Below, in pieces: positions 29,294-38,331 of a stretch of DNA of 43,220 nt. The notes under the pieces were generated by a model, which was not told the origin of the DNA, made no database searches, and was given only the letters and a program-made list of their open reading frames with translations. Positions within the stretch are counted from its first letter, which is position 1. Each line of letters starts with the position of its first letter. Position numbers and translations under genes: made by a program. Source of the DNA: a virus; IMG/VR virus record IMGVR_UViG_3300005338_000004, positions 1-43,220 of that record; one strand, written 5' to 3'.

Positions 29294-30004
29294 CTAAGCT
29301 GCTTTCTGATCTTGGTTCTCATTCATCAGCGCCGCTCGCACGTCGCCGGTCCATTGCTTATCCCCGATGTGACCCAGATTGGTCAGGGTATCCATCCACA
29401 CGGTATGGCCGAGGGCGCGGAGATCATCAAAGAACTTCATATCCTCGCTGCGCCGTTTGCCATTGTGGACATCGAAATCGAAGATGGCCTTGAGGTTGCG
29501 CTGACTTAGTTCATCGAACAGCGGCGGCTTGCTGTCCGATAGCTGCTGCATGACCTTGCGATCCACAATGGTGAAGCCAAGCCCTACGCCCTTGACGGGC
29601 AACAGGCCGTACTTGTTCACATCGTATTGGCCGGGCTCGTAATTGACGTAGAATGACGGTTTATCCACCTTTGCCGGGTAGGTGCAGGCAATCACGTCGA
29701 ACTTGGTTGAGAGCGCCAAAAGGCGAAACACGTCCTTGGGCGTCCACACCATGTCGCTATCGATCCAGAGCAGCTTCTGCTTATCTGTTTCGAGGAAGTC
29801 GGCAACGATGGCATCGCGTCCCATCTGCACCGTGCCGCTCACTTCCGAACACATGCCGAAATCGATCTTGGCGCGGGTCAGGTGCTCGACTGTCCCGACA
29901 AGGGACAGCACGGTCTGGATGGGCACTCCGGTCTTGGGCGCAGTTGGCATGCCGATCAGAACCGACACACCTTCCAGGACAATGGTTTCGTCTTCTGTGC
30001 TCAT
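29294..30004 (-). CDS. glycosyltransferase-like protein (GT-A type)
   Basis: A 236-residue protein with LLWIDSDMVW (DSD at 82-84), the metal- and sugar-nucleotide-binding DxD of GT-A folds, preceded by GRDAIVADFLETD and followed by VIACTYPAK, a GVGLGFTIVDRKVM segment and SEDMKFFDDLRALG. These are the landmarks of phage glycosyltransferases. It stands between capsid-associated genes, so it may glycosylate a virion protein or the host envelope. Confidence 0.72.
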   Translation of the reverse strand: MSTEDETIVLEGVSVLIGMPTAPKTGVPIQTVLSLVGTVEHLTRAKIDFGMCSEVSGTVQMGRDAIVADFLETDKQKLLWIDSDMVWTPKDVFRLLALSTKFDVIACTYPAKVDKPSFYVNYEPGQYDVNKYGLLPVKGVGLGFTIVDRKVMQQLSDSKPPLFDELSQRNLKAIFDFDVHNGKRRSEDMKFFDDLRALGHTVWMDTLTNLGHIGDKQWTGDVRAALMNENQDQKAA

Positions 30005-30007
30005 GGA

Positions 30008-30619
30008 TCAGGCCGACAACGGAGTGATGATCGTGCCGGAGGCATTGCAACTGACCGTTACCAGCCATTTGTTGGCCGCGATATCGACCGCAACGAACTC
30101 GTCATAGCCGAGCCCGCCTTGCGTCGTGCGGTTCCATGTGGCCTTGATCGAGGTCGCAGTAGACATGAAGATCATCGCATCCGCCGCTGCGGTGGAGTCG
30201 AACATCAACGCCTTGCCGGTAATCGTGTCACCAGTTGCGCCAGTCACAACCAGCGTACCTTGGGTCTGCTGCACATTGTTGACCAAGTGGTACCGAGAAC
30301 CAGACCCGCTAGCGACGGGCAGGGTGAACGTACTCGTGCCGCTCGAATTGGTGTTGATGAGCAGGATACGTTCGGCATGCTGCGTTGAAGTCAGGGAGAG
30401 CGCCGTCAGAGTCGTAGTGACGATACGCCCGGAGGCATTGATCGTCTGTGCTTCAACGTACTTAGCCTCATAATCTGCTGAGGCATCATAGACGAGGAAC
30501 TTATCGCCGGTTGCCAGGGTATCAATAGCATTGGCGACGTTAGCTACGGCATAGGAGAGCTTGTTCAGTTCTCGGCTTGTCGTTGCGCCTGAAACGGCGG
30601 AACCTGCGGAGAGAGCCAT
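30008..30619 (-). CDS. virion decoration-like protein, paralogue 1
   Basis: A 203-residue beta-rich protein with ribosome site GAAGGA. Its C-terminal 118 residues align without gaps to the next upstream gene (30700-31134); I count 92 identities. The extra N-terminal 85 residues (TTSRELNKLSYAVANVANAID) may be an anchoring part. Ser/Thr-rich strands and position after the capsid gene suggest decoration or fibre function. Confidence 0.6.
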   Translation of the reverse strand: MALSAGSAVSGATTSRELNKLSYAVANVANAIDTLATGDKFLVYDASADYEAKYVEAQTINASGRIVTTTLTALSLTSTQHAERILLINTNSSGTSTFTLPVASGSGSRYHLVNNVQQTQGTLVVTGATGDTITGKALMFDSTAAADAMIFMSTATSIKATWNRTTQGGLGYDEFVAVDIAANKWLVTVSCNASGTIITPLSA

Positions 30620-30699
30620 TTAGATGATCCTTCAGTTTGGGCCGGGAGCGCCCGTGAATGGTTGGGAGCGAAGCGCGTTTGCCCCGCTCCCCGGATGGC

Positions 30700-31134
30700 T
30701 TAGGCCGAGAACGGCGTGATGATGGTGCCCGAGGCATTGCACGTCACGACAACCTCATAGACGTTGGCCGCAACATCGATGGCCTCCATCTCATCGTACC
30801 CAAGGCCGCCCTGCGTGGTGCGGTTCCAGGTCGTTTTGATGGTGGTTGCCGTGGTCATGAAGATCAGGGCATCGGCAGCGGCCGTCGAATCGTACATCAG
30901 CGCTTTGCCCACTAGCGTATCACCGGTTGTACCGGTGATGACGAGTGTGCCCTGCGTCTGCTGGACGTTGTTGATGAGGCGGAACTTGGTCCCGCTTCCC
31001 GTCGCAGTCGGGAGCGTAAAGGTGCTGGTTCCCGACGAATTGGTATTGATGAGAAGTTCGGTTTCTCCATGAACCTTGCGCGCCAGCGTAAGGCCGGTGG
31101 AGGTCGTGGTCATGGGCTGAAGAGCGACTGGCAT
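30700..31134 (-). CDS. virion decoration-like protein, paralogue 2
   Basis: ATG 31134 follows AAGGAG; 144 residues starting MPVALQPMTTTSTGLTL. A short relative of its downstream neighbour: LLINTNSSGTSTFTLP and TWNRTTQGGLGYDE are identical in both. Immediately downstream of the major capsid gene, so probably abundant on the head. Confidence 0.62.
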   Translation of the reverse strand: MPVALQPMTTTSTGLTLARKVHGETELLINTNSSGTSTFTLPTATGSGTKFRLINNVQQTQGTLVITGTTGDTLVGKALMYDSTAAADALIFMTTATTIKTTWNRTTQGGLGYDEMEAIDVAANVYEVVVTCNASGTIITPFSA

Positions 31135-31144
31135 GATGATCTCC

Positions 31145-32146
31145 TTACGTGCTAGCCGTGAGGCCGAAAGTATCGGCAACGACGCCATGGGCCGCTTCAT
31201 TGTTCATGAGCAGTGTCCATTCGACGTTGATGACACGCTTCTGAGCGTCACCGGTCTGAGCGGGCTTGTTGACCATGATGTCATCGAAGATACCCAGCGA
31301 GACCATGTTCGGGGTGATGATGAACACGTTACGGGCAACTGCCGCACCGGCTCGGGTCATCTGCACGTTGGGAACCACGGTCAGGGTGCCGAAGTCAGAG
31401 AGGTAGGTATCGGCAGCCGCAACGATGGTCGCTTCGCCCTTCCCTACTTCCTTGCGCAGCGAAACCACATCGGCGTCATCCAGGATACGGCTGAACACCT
31501 GCTTGTTGTAGTTGCTGAGCATGATGACTTCCGGATCGCCGCCAGCGTTGGCAACGTTCAGGATCACGCTGTCGAGCAGCGCCTTGGTCAATGCGCGCTG
31601 CGTGCCGTTGGTCGCCGCCGACTGAATACCAGCCGAGAACGAACCAGATGCACCGCCCGCACCAAGATCATCATTGGTGGTGAGCCACGCACGATACCCG
31701 GCAGAGGTCCGGTTGGTCGCGCCGTTGCCGGAACCCGCCGAACTGGCCTGATTGGCAAGCGCGGTGACTTCCATATCGATCTTAAGCTCGGTGCTCTTCT
31801 TGGCAGTCTCACGCGCAAGCTCAGACTTACGTCCGGCCTTGTCGGTGTTTTCCTGGGTACGCGAGATCAGGAACGATTTTTCGCTGATCTGCGTGTAGTT
31901 ACCAATGCGGGTCGTGGCGACGATAGGATCATAGGACCAATCGTTGCCTTCCGGCTGATTATTGGTGGTAACGGGGGTTGCGAGCGTGTCGGTCTGCCAC
32001 TCGGGGTGGATAGACTTGACGCTGCGGCGTCCGATGAGGGAAAGAAACGGCGTTTTCTCGGGCGTGATCATCCAGATGCGATCTGAAAGCTCTTCACGGT
32101 TGCCGACTGCGTCGTAAGTTTCCCAGGTATTAGCGGCCTGGGCCAT
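31145..32146 (-). CDS. major capsid protein (SU10/DUF5309 type)
   Basis: A 333-residue protein. TPEKTPFLSLIGRRSVKSIHPEW, IGNYTQISEKSFLISRTQENTDKAG and, near the end, PNVQMTRAGAAVARNVFIITPNMVSLG are hallmarks of the DUF5309/SU10 major head proteins with the HK97 fold. The length is normal. It follows the scaffold-like gene by 8 bases and precedes two small beta-rich virion genes, the usual order. Confidence 0.87.
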   Translation of the reverse strand: MAQAANTWETYDAVGNREELSDRIWMITPEKTPFLSLIGRRSVKSIHPEWQTDTLATPVTTNNQPEGNDWSYDPIVATTRIGNYTQISEKSFLISRTQENTDKAGRKSELARETAKKSTELKIDMEVTALANQASSAGSGNGATNRTSAGYRAWLTTNDDLGAGGASGSFSAGIQSAATNGTQRALTKALLDSVILNVANAGGDPEVIMLSNYNKQVFSRILDDADVVSLRKEVGKGEATIVAAADTYLSDFGTLTVVPNVQMTRAGAAVARNVFIITPNMVSLGIFDDIMVNKPAQTGDAQKRVINVEWTLLMNNEAAHGVVADTFGLTAST

Positions 32147-32154
32147 AGTATCTC

Positions 32155-33177
32155 CTAGAGATCGAAGTCCATGAGGGATGCGGCCCCATTCTCAAGAGTG
32201 GGATTCCGCTTCAGCCGCTCAAGCCGACCTTCCGCCGCTTTCTTTACCATCGCCGTGGGTTGCTGCCGTTTACCGGGATTAACCGGCTTCTTGGCGGCCT
32301 CTGCCTTGACCGTAGGGGCTTTGGAACGGATTTGCTGGTAGGCCAGCGCATCCCTCAGCACCTTCAGCATTCGATGGTCGCCCACCGAATTGACTTCCTC
32401 GGGCGTCAGTTGATAGTGCGTCTGTGCACCACTGACGATGTTGTCCCAAACCTTCTTGCCCTTGGTTGCGTCCTTGAGAACCGGAATCGCCTCCAGCAAC
32501 TTGGTCCGCTCTTCGGCAAGCCGCTTCTTGGCCTGCGCTGCGGTTTCCCCGTACTGGCGCTGTTGTTCCTGTTCCTTCTGGCTCATGAATGCCTGATAGG
32601 CTTGTGCATGCACTTGCCATTCGGCATTCTTTTTCTGCCATTCGATGAAGCCGACATAATCGTCGGGCGCTCCATTGAACGGCTCGGGCTGCTTGGGAAG
32701 GTAAGTCTCGGCATACCACGCGAGATAGTCGCGCGTCTGGTTCAGTGATTGAGCGTACTCGGTCCAACCCTTGCGTTCAGTCTCGAAAGCCTCTTTTTCC
32801 TTGGAAAGCTCTTGAGTTTTCTGGGTAAAACCGGCGTGATAGAGGTTGTTTCGCTTTAGCTCCGCAACGGTGATCGTCTTGCCGTCCTCAAGCTTGACCT
32901 TCGCACTGTCTGGTGCAAATCGGCCTCCCTTGACTTCAGCATCCGAGCCGTCCTCGGCGTCAGGATCGTCCTCTTCTACGGCTTCCGCATCGTCCTCAAG
33001 GCCAAGAGGATCATCCTCTTCACCCGGCTTAGCGGCGTCTTCCTCATGTCCATCAACGGGGTTCTCCGGAGGAGAGTCGTCTAGGAAGTCGGCAATGTCC
33101 CCAAGGATTTCGGCCTGCGTCGGGGGCGCAGTTGGTGTCTCAACAGTTTCCGTACCGGAAGGGTTGTTGTCAGCCAT
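32155..33177 (-). CDS. scaffolding-like protein
   Basis: A 340-residue protein. Residues 1-85 are strongly acidic (GEEDDPLGLEDDAEAVEEDDPD), 95-260 a long charged coiled coil (TQELSKEKEAFETERKG; KEQEQQRQYGETAAQAKKRLAEERTKL) and the C-terminus is basic (AEGRLERLKRN). Acidic start, coiled middle and basic end fit podovirus scaffolds; its place between portal and capsid genes agrees. Confidence 0.7.
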   Translation of the reverse strand: MADNNPSGTETVETPTAPPTQAEILGDIADFLDDSPPENPVDGHEEDAAKPGEEDDPLGLEDDAEAVEEDDPDAEDGSDAEVKGGRFAPDSAKVKLEDGKTITVAELKRNNLYHAGFTQKTQELSKEKEAFETERKGWTEYAQSLNQTRDYLAWYAETYLPKQPEPFNGAPDDYVGFIEWQKKNAEWQVHAQAYQAFMSQKEQEQQRQYGETAAQAKKRLAEERTKLLEAIPVLKDATKGKKVWDNIVSGAQTHYQLTPEEVNSVGDHRMLKVLRDALAYQQIRSKAPTVKAEAAKKPVNPGKRQQPTAMVKKAAEGRLERLKRNPTLENGAASLMDFDL

Positions 33178-33205
33178 CAGTTAGTCCTCATTTCAGCCGG
33201 GGTTG

Positions 33206-33472
33206 TCATTGGACAGTCGGCTTATTCTCAACCCGCTGACCACCATCCATCTTGCCGGAGGCAATGATGTTGGTTTTCAGCCGATCAACAATCTCCTGGC
33301 ACACGAAGATGCGCTGTTGCAGCGCAATGGCTTCGTGCATCGTTTCTGGACCAAGCTTCAATTGTTTGAAATCCGCGAACGCTTCGCCCATGATAGTATC
33401 CAAAGCCTGAACAAGCAACGGCTCATTGAGCAATCGTTCCGCCTCAGCTGCCAATCGTTCTTTATCGTTCAC
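33206..33472 (-). CDS. hypothetical head-module protein
   Basis: An 88-residue helical protein (MNDKERLAAEAERLLNEP; ALDTIMGEAFADFKQLKLG; MHEAIALQQRIFVCQEIVDRLK). Resembles small proteins found beside portal genes in podoviruses, with no assigned role. Confidence 0.55.
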   Translation of the reverse strand: MNDKERLAAEAERLLNEPLLVQALDTIMGEAFADFKQLKLGPETMHEAIALQQRIFVCQEIVDRLKTNIIASGKMDGGQRVENKPTVQ

Positions 33473-33918
33473 GATACCCTCGTAATGGTGAAATTGCTGA
33501 TCTGAAGGCTGTTGACGATGGACGCACCCTTACCGCCCAGGCCAATGTACCCGGCTCGGGCGAGCGTAATAGTTTCGGTATAGGTGCCGTTAGCGCTCCG
33601 CGTCGTGCCGGAGACAAGATTCAGGCTGAACGCTGCATCATCCGCCCCGACAATGGCGATTGAACCAGAAACATAGGTGCCAATCGTGTAGGTCGTGCTG
33701 TAGGTTCCAGCCTCCAGGATCATGCCTTGCCCATAAAGCGGGCGATAAAAATAGACATTGGTCGTGCTGGTGATCTGCAATAGTCCGCCAGCCACGGCGC
33801 TGGTGCCAATGCCGGTGCCGCTCAGAATATGGCTCGCTGCTGCCGTAAACGCCGAATCAGCCACGCGCTGTACGCGACTGAAAGTGCTGAACAGGCGTCG
33901 AAGCGTGCCAATATTCAC
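33469..33918 (-). CDS. probable virion protein, beta-rich
   Basis: A 149-residue protein; Ser/Thr/Gly-rich repeats of beta strands (YFYRPLYGQGMILEAGTYSTTYTIGTYVSG) typical of decoration or tail proteins. Starts overlap the previous gene. Confidence 0.5.
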   Translation of the reverse strand: MNIGTLRRLFSTFSRVQRVADSAFTAAASHILSGTGIGTSAVAGGLLQITSTTNVYFYRPLYGQGMILEAGTYSTTYTIGTYVSGSIAIVGADDAAFSLNLVSGTTRSANGTYTETITLARAGYIGLGGKGASIVNSLQISNFTITRVS

Positions 33919-34961
33919 AGGATGGCCGCGTGCAAGGTCACTACATAGACTTCCGAGTTGGCGGCTGGCGTATAGCCACCAATGGTGACGAGGTAGCCAA
34001 AGATGGACGTGCCAGCGGCGGTGATCTGCTTGTTGATGTTGTTGGTCTCGACATAGAGTGTCGAACCAAGATCGACCGGCGTTCCCAGATCGATGAAGCC
34101 GAGATAACTAGCCCTGTCGCCAGCCGCCAAATCCCATGCGCCGTTATCGGCAATCGCAGACGGCGGCGTCACGTTGTATAGATAGAGCCGCATATTAACC
34201 ATGCCAGCCGGCACGGCTGCAATGTCACACTCCAACGCCGCGCTGGTGATGAGGATTTCACCCGCCCACGGGGCCATATTGGTGAAAGTTAGCGGGCCGC
34301 CGACAACATCAACCGCCGTGTAGGGCGTTTGGTTGGCTGGGCGCGTAATAGTGAGGGCTTTAGTTGTCCCTGAGGCACGAGAACGGTTCCATACGCTGGC
34401 TACCGGGTCCCAGACCATGGGGAGCGCCTGAGTCTGGCTTACATCGTTCTCATTGGAATACGCATCCGCCATGCGGATAGAATTGTTGGCATCGGCGGTC
34501 TTGAGTACGGTTTGCAGGCGGAAAGCCGTCTGTGGGGTTGCCCCGTTGGTATAGACGACACGAAACCACTTGGCCGCAACCTGGACGCGATACGGTTTGC
34601 CGTTACCTGCCGAAGTGATCGGCACAGTATAGACATCGGTAACGTCCCAATTGGTGCCATCCGAGCTTTGCTGCATTGACAGACCATTGGTGGCGCTGGC
34701 CTGATCGGCAAACACGCTGACATTGACGGTCGTGTAGCGGCTGACATCGGTTGCCGTACCGGTGAAGACCGCATTGCCACCAAGCGCAACCGCCGTGCTG
34801 TTGTTGCTATCAACCCCAGGCGCAGCGGCGCTAAGCACATTGCCGCTCGCATCCATCGAGCCGAGATTGATGGTTCCGACAACATCGGCGGGCCGAACGA
34901 TGTCGAGATCGCCGCGCGGGCTCTTGTAGGTAAAGCTATCGTACTTCTGCGTAACCGTCAT
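33915..34961 (-). CDS. probable virion protein (head or tail associated)
   Basis: AAGGAG precedes ATG 34961; 348 residues (MTVTQKYDSFTYKSPRG). Beta-rich with NVSVFADQASATNGLSMQQSSDGTNWDV and PYRVQVAAKWFRVVYTN, features of structural phage proteins with a carbohydrate-binding-like fold. Located just after the portal gene. Confidence 0.55.
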   Translation of the reverse strand: MTVTQKYDSFTYKSPRGDLDIVRPADVVGTINLGSMDASGNVLSAAAPGVDSNNSTAVALGGNAVFTGTATDVSRYTTVNVSVFADQASATNGLSMQQSSDGTNWDVTDVYTVPITSAGNGKPYRVQVAAKWFRVVYTNGATPQTAFRLQTVLKTADANNSIRMADAYSNENDVSQTQALPMVWDPVASVWNRSRASGTTKALTITRPANQTPYTAVDVVGGPLTFTNMAPWAGEILITSAALECDIAAVPAGMVNMRLYLYNVTPPSAIADNGAWDLAAGDRASYLGFIDLGTPVDLGSTLYVETNNINKQITAAGTSIFGYLVTIGGYTPAANSEVYVVTLHAAIL

Positions 34962-35000
34962 TTTCGTCTCCTTGCCCAACTCATCGCCGGGACTTGGGGT

Positions 35001-37256
35001 TTAGTTCGGCTGCGCCTCTTGCGCGCTTCCGTTCGGCTTCGGCTTATTTGCCGCGATAGTCGCCTGATGCACCATGCGTTCGCGCTCTAGCTGTATCGAC
35101 GCAGCGAGCTTGTCGGCCTCGATCCGCTCATTGCTGGCAATCTTGGCGGCTTCCGTCTGCTGGCGCATTTGTTCAATGAGAATCTGGGTCTCGCGATCTG
35201 CTGCGCCAGTCTGAAGGTCGGCCTGCAATTCGGCCTGATTCTTGACCACGTCGCCCTGCGCCTTCAGTTCAGCGCTGTGCTGCTGCACCTGGGCATCGAC
35301 CTGCTTGAGGTCCTTGGCGTTCTGGCCGCGCAGCTGTTCAACCTGCAAGGCTGGATCAGGAGGAGGCGGCTGTTGCGCCTGCTGTTGCATCTGCTGCAAT
35401 TCCTGGTCGCTGATCGGCGGATAGTAATCATCCGGGTTCTTAAGCCCAGAGGCCTCGGCCATTTCCACAGCGGTCTTCCGAATCTTCGGGACGAACTCAA
35501 TGGCCTTGCTTTTGAAGCCTGCCGCGCCCAGCCGATCAGCCATGGCAATCTGGCCGTTCATGATCAGGCTGAGCATAGACATATCCCGGTCTCTCGATCC
35601 GGTTCCCAAACCGACATTGATGGTGCAGGCCATTTGATCCTGCCATTGCTCGACCTGGATAGTGCGGTAGCCGTTGTTCTGCTGCGTGCCGTCTTCCGTC
35701 TTGCCGTTGCGGCTCGGGATTTGAACCGGCGTGTCCTTGAGATATTTCTTTGCTAGCTTGCGGCGTTTGGAGAAGACCTTGGACCAGCCCATCTCCGCCA
35801 TGTTGCGGGCAACAAGCTCGACTTGCGAAATCCCAGCATCATGCTGCTGCTGTGCCGCCGTCGCTGTCTGGTTTTGCAGCACGTCCGGGTCAAGGGCCTG
35901 GGAGGTACGAGACATGCCGGTGCGGTTGACCAGCACATCATCCATATATTGGAGACCAAGGAAAGCCTTGTCGGCTATGAACGGCGTGACGTGCGGGGTG
36001 ATCGGGCTCGTTGCAGCGTTCTTGTTCTTACTGCGCCAGACAATGCCGCCGAAGATTTTGTTGACCAGAATATCCGGATTCTCAACCGTCCCGGCTTCAA
36101 CCTCCAGCATTGGATTGTTGACGGCATAGAGATTATCTATCGCCTGCCGCAGCAGAATGGTTTTGACGCGCTGCACATCGGCTGCTCGGTCGAAGACACT
36201 CTCGGCCTGCCACATATGCGGGACTGGATAGCAGGGAATGTCGGTATAGGGGATATCGTCATCCCACTCTTCCGAGCTCAGCACTTCGCCCTGACCAGCA
36301 TTCCCGGCGTACCAGACTTCCAATAGCTCAGCTTCGCCATCTCCATCCTCATCGGCGTGCATGAAGCAGCGGTAGAGATCGATAATGTCACCGCTCTTGA
36401 CGGTAGAGCTATCATTGTTGAAATTGGTCTGCCGCGCCTTGCGCGCGGTATCAACTTGATTGTTGCCGGTGAGATTGAACCTCGGGAGGTTCTCGATCAC
36501 GTCCTTGTCCCAACCGTACTCATCGGCCATTGCCATGAGATCGGAACGGGTCAAATCATCGTGCAGATAGCCACAGAATCTCGCCTCTTCTATGGTCACC
36601 GCATTGGCGTTGAGGAGTAGGTTTTCAGGCTTAAGCGTCTGATCCTTGATGTAGCCACGCTCGGTCACCTGCTTGAGCTTGACGGTATAAGTCGGAACCT
36701 CACCAATCTGGCCGGTATTGGGATCATCAACCTGCTGCGAGCCGGTCTGCTTGGGAAGCGACCCATTGCCCTGCCAGCCTTCGCTGAACAGGTAGGCAAT
36801 CTCTTCCTCAGTCTTGTCGCGGAAGGTCTGCGTCTTGCTCTGCTCTGGACACCAATAGGAGCACACCGCTCCATTGCCTAAGACCAGCGCGTCATATGTC
36901 GCATTGTAGAGAATGCGGTAACCATCGTTCTCCCGGAAAAAGCCGTAGTTCATCAACTCGCTGGCTTCTTCGGCTCCCTGCTCGCCTCCGGGCTGGGTCG
37001 ACTCGTAATTGACCATCTGGTCTGAGGCGGCAAATACCCGCACGATCATCGGCAGCATGCCCTGGATCGTATCGGCTACGTCTCTGGAGGTCTGGGAGCT
37101 ACCATTGGTACGGGCGGGAACATCGTTCATCTCGCCGCGCATGTATTCGATAGCTAAAGTGCGCTTGGTCTGGTCGAATGTCTGCGCCTGCGCTATCTCG
37201 TTGCCAATCAGCGCGGCAAGAGAACTGCCCTCGATCTCGTCGTCAGCCACGGGCAA
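35001..37256 (-). CDS. portal protein
   Basis: A 751-residue protein, the right size for podoviral portals. SRDVADTIQGMLPMIVRVFAASDQMVNYE and the GFFRENDGYRILYNATYDALVLGNG segment are portal-like; LRQAIDNLYAVNNPMLEVEAG and the wing/stem region follow. The last 130 residues are a Gln-rich coiled coil (QELQQMQQQAQQPPPPDP onwards). It forms the ring at the packaging vertex and stands between terminase and scaffold genes. Confidence 0.85.
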   Translation of the reverse strand: MPVADDEIEGSSLAALIGNEIAQAQTFDQTKRTLAIEYMRGEMNDVPARTNGSSQTSRDVADTIQGMLPMIVRVFAASDQMVNYESTQPGGEQGAEEASELMNYGFFRENDGYRILYNATYDALVLGNGAVCSYWCPEQSKTQTFRDKTEEEIAYLFSEGWQGNGSLPKQTGSQQVDDPNTGQIGEVPTYTVKLKQVTERGYIKDQTLKPENLLLNANAVTIEEARFCGYLHDDLTRSDLMAMADEYGWDKDVIENLPRFNLTGNNQVDTARKARQTNFNNDSSTVKSGDIIDLYRCFMHADEDGDGEAELLEVWYAGNAGQGEVLSSEEWDDDIPYTDIPCYPVPHMWQAESVFDRAADVQRVKTILLRQAIDNLYAVNNPMLEVEAGTVENPDILVNKIFGGIVWRSKNKNAATSPITPHVTPFIADKAFLGLQYMDDVLVNRTGMSRTSQALDPDVLQNQTATAAQQQHDAGISQVELVARNMAEMGWSKVFSKRRKLAKKYLKDTPVQIPSRNGKTEDGTQQNNGYRTIQVEQWQDQMACTINVGLGTGSRDRDMSMLSLIMNGQIAMADRLGAAGFKSKAIEFVPKIRKTAVEMAEASGLKNPDDYYPPISDQELQQMQQQAQQPPPPDPALQVEQLRGQNAKDLKQVDAQVQQHSAELKAQGDVVKNQAELQADLQTGAADRETQILIEQMRQQTEAAKIASNERIEADKLAASIQLERERMVHQATIAANKPKPNGSAQEAQPN

Positions 37257-37425
37257 GCTTCCTTGCTTCGTCGCGCTCTAGGCGACCATGCAGCCAGTCA
37301 GAGAACTGCTCGTATTGCTGTAGCGCTGAATAGCTATTCGGCTTGCCATCGCGGCCCTCGGCAAAAGCGGGCGATGCCCGGTTCCATTTGAAACCGTTGG
37401 GCGAAGAACGAATATCATCAGCCAT
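37243..37425 (-). CDS. hypothetical 60-aa protein
   Basis: MADDIRSSPNGFKWNRASPAF then a charged helix (QYEQFSDWLHGRLERDEARKLARG); overlaps the portal start by 14 bases. Not recognised. Confidence 0.5.
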   Translation of the reverse strand: MADDIRSSPNGFKWNRASPAFAEGRDGKPNSYSALQQYEQFSDWLHGRLERDEARKLARG

Positions 37426-37495
37426 GAAGGTCTATGCGCCGCCTCGAACCATGAAGCGGTTGTAAACCGGAAACGAGGTAATCGCAAGCGACTGT

Positions 37496-37750
37496 TCACA
37501 CGTCTTTGTCGCGCACCGTCTGCTGCGCACGCTCATATGCGTCTCGGACTTCTTGAATCGGTAGTTCACGCCAGCCTAGATACGCATCCCAGACTTTCCC
37601 GCTTGGGAAGAAGAGAGCAAAGACGCTTATGCCACGAATGCGCGGTTCCCATTTGCGGTAAAGGCCGCCTTCTTCAGTGACATAGAACTCCGGCTCTTCC
37701 ATCGTCGCGCTGACAGGGCGGGCGAACGGGTAATCATCATTCTGGATCAC
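37496..37750 (-). CDS. hypothetical 84-aa protein
   Basis: MIQNDDYPFARPVSATMEEPEFYVTEEGGLYRKWEPRI, then a Trp/Tyr-bearing amphipathic part and a helical end. ATG overlaps the stop of the gene upstream. Not recognised. Confidence 0.5.
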   Translation of the reverse strand: MIQNDDYPFARPVSATMEEPEFYVTEEGGLYRKWEPRIRGISVFALFFPSGKVWDAYLGWRELPIQEVRDAYERAQQTVRDKDV

Positions 37751-38064
37751 TTGGCGGCCTTCTTCCTTGCTCGGTATTCACGCTGTTTAGCGGCTTGATA
37801 GCCGGGCGGGTTGGCATCGGCTCCCCAGAAATTTGGATCATAATCCAGCGATCCGGCGTCATAAGTTCCCACGATGGGCGGGGGAGTAATTGTCGGCGCT
37901 CTATCCGTTGAGCTAGGCGCTACCATTGCCGGGTCCGTGTGAGGTAGCTTTGCTGGATTTGAACCAGCATCTCCGACTGGCCGTTTACCCGTACCGGTCT
38001 TCTCTTTCGACGGCAACACGGATGGCGTCGATTCGTTAAGCCTCTCGGCTGTGTAATCATCCAT
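37747..38064 (-). CDS. hypothetical protein with basic tail shared with its neighbour
   Basis: ATG 38064 (MDDYTAERL) gives 105 residues. The middle is Pro/Thr-rich and disordered; the C-terminus PGYQAAKQREYRARKK matches the neighbour's end at 16 of 19 positions. The tail could bind DNA or the portal complex; this is inference. Confidence 0.55.
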   Translation of the reverse strand: MDDYTAERLNESTPSVLPSKEKTGTGKRPVGDAGSNPAKLPHTDPAMVAPSSTDRAPTITPPPIVGTYDAGSLDYDPNFWGADANPPGYQAAKQREYRARKKAAK

Positions 38065-38296
38065 TGCGCTTGGCCTTATTTTTCCGCGCTCGATACTCAC
38101 GCTGCTTCTGAGCCTGATAGCCGGGCTTATGACGGTCGGCGTTACGCGGTTTAGCGCTAGAGCGGATCACCGGCCGGGAGGTGTCGTCTGGCTCCGCCTT
38201 GCTTGGAGGCTTGGCAACCCGCTCTAACTTCGGAGCCGGACAAGCACCCGGCACATAGTGGAACTTCTTGCACTTCGGACAGATCATCAGCGGCAT
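38057..38296 (-). CDS. small zinc-ribbon protein with basic tail
   Basis: A 79-residue protein. MPLMICPKCKKFHYVPGACP offers CPKC plus a His and a Cys for one zinc site. The C-terminus PGYQAQKQREYRARKN is shared with the downstream gene. It follows the terminase gene by 31 bases. Confidence 0.6.
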   Translation of the reverse strand: MPLMICPKCKKFHYVPGACPAPKLERVAKPPSKAEPDDTSRPVIRSSAKPRNADRHKPGYQAQKQREYRARKNKAKRNG

Positions 38297-38301
38297 GGCC
38301 G

Positions 38302-38331
38302 TTTACACCACGTTTACACCAGCCCTGTCAA
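38302..38331 (-). promoter_or_regulatory. possible promoter with repeated TGTAAAC
   Basis: On the minus strand TTGACA (38326-38331) overlaps the terminase stop; TGTAAA follows after 18 bases (38302-38307), with a second GTGTAAAC copy between. A start would fall at the ATG itself, so any transcript would be leaderless. Weak. Confidence 0.3.

Noticed and set aside
31133-32086. 317-codon open frame on the + strand
   Set aside because: It is the complementary shadow of the major capsid gene, with no ribosome site and no protein character.
37432-37491. Short minus-strand frame ending FPVYNRFMVRGGA
   Set aside because: It looks protein-like but has no usable start codon or ribosome site in the gap between two genes.
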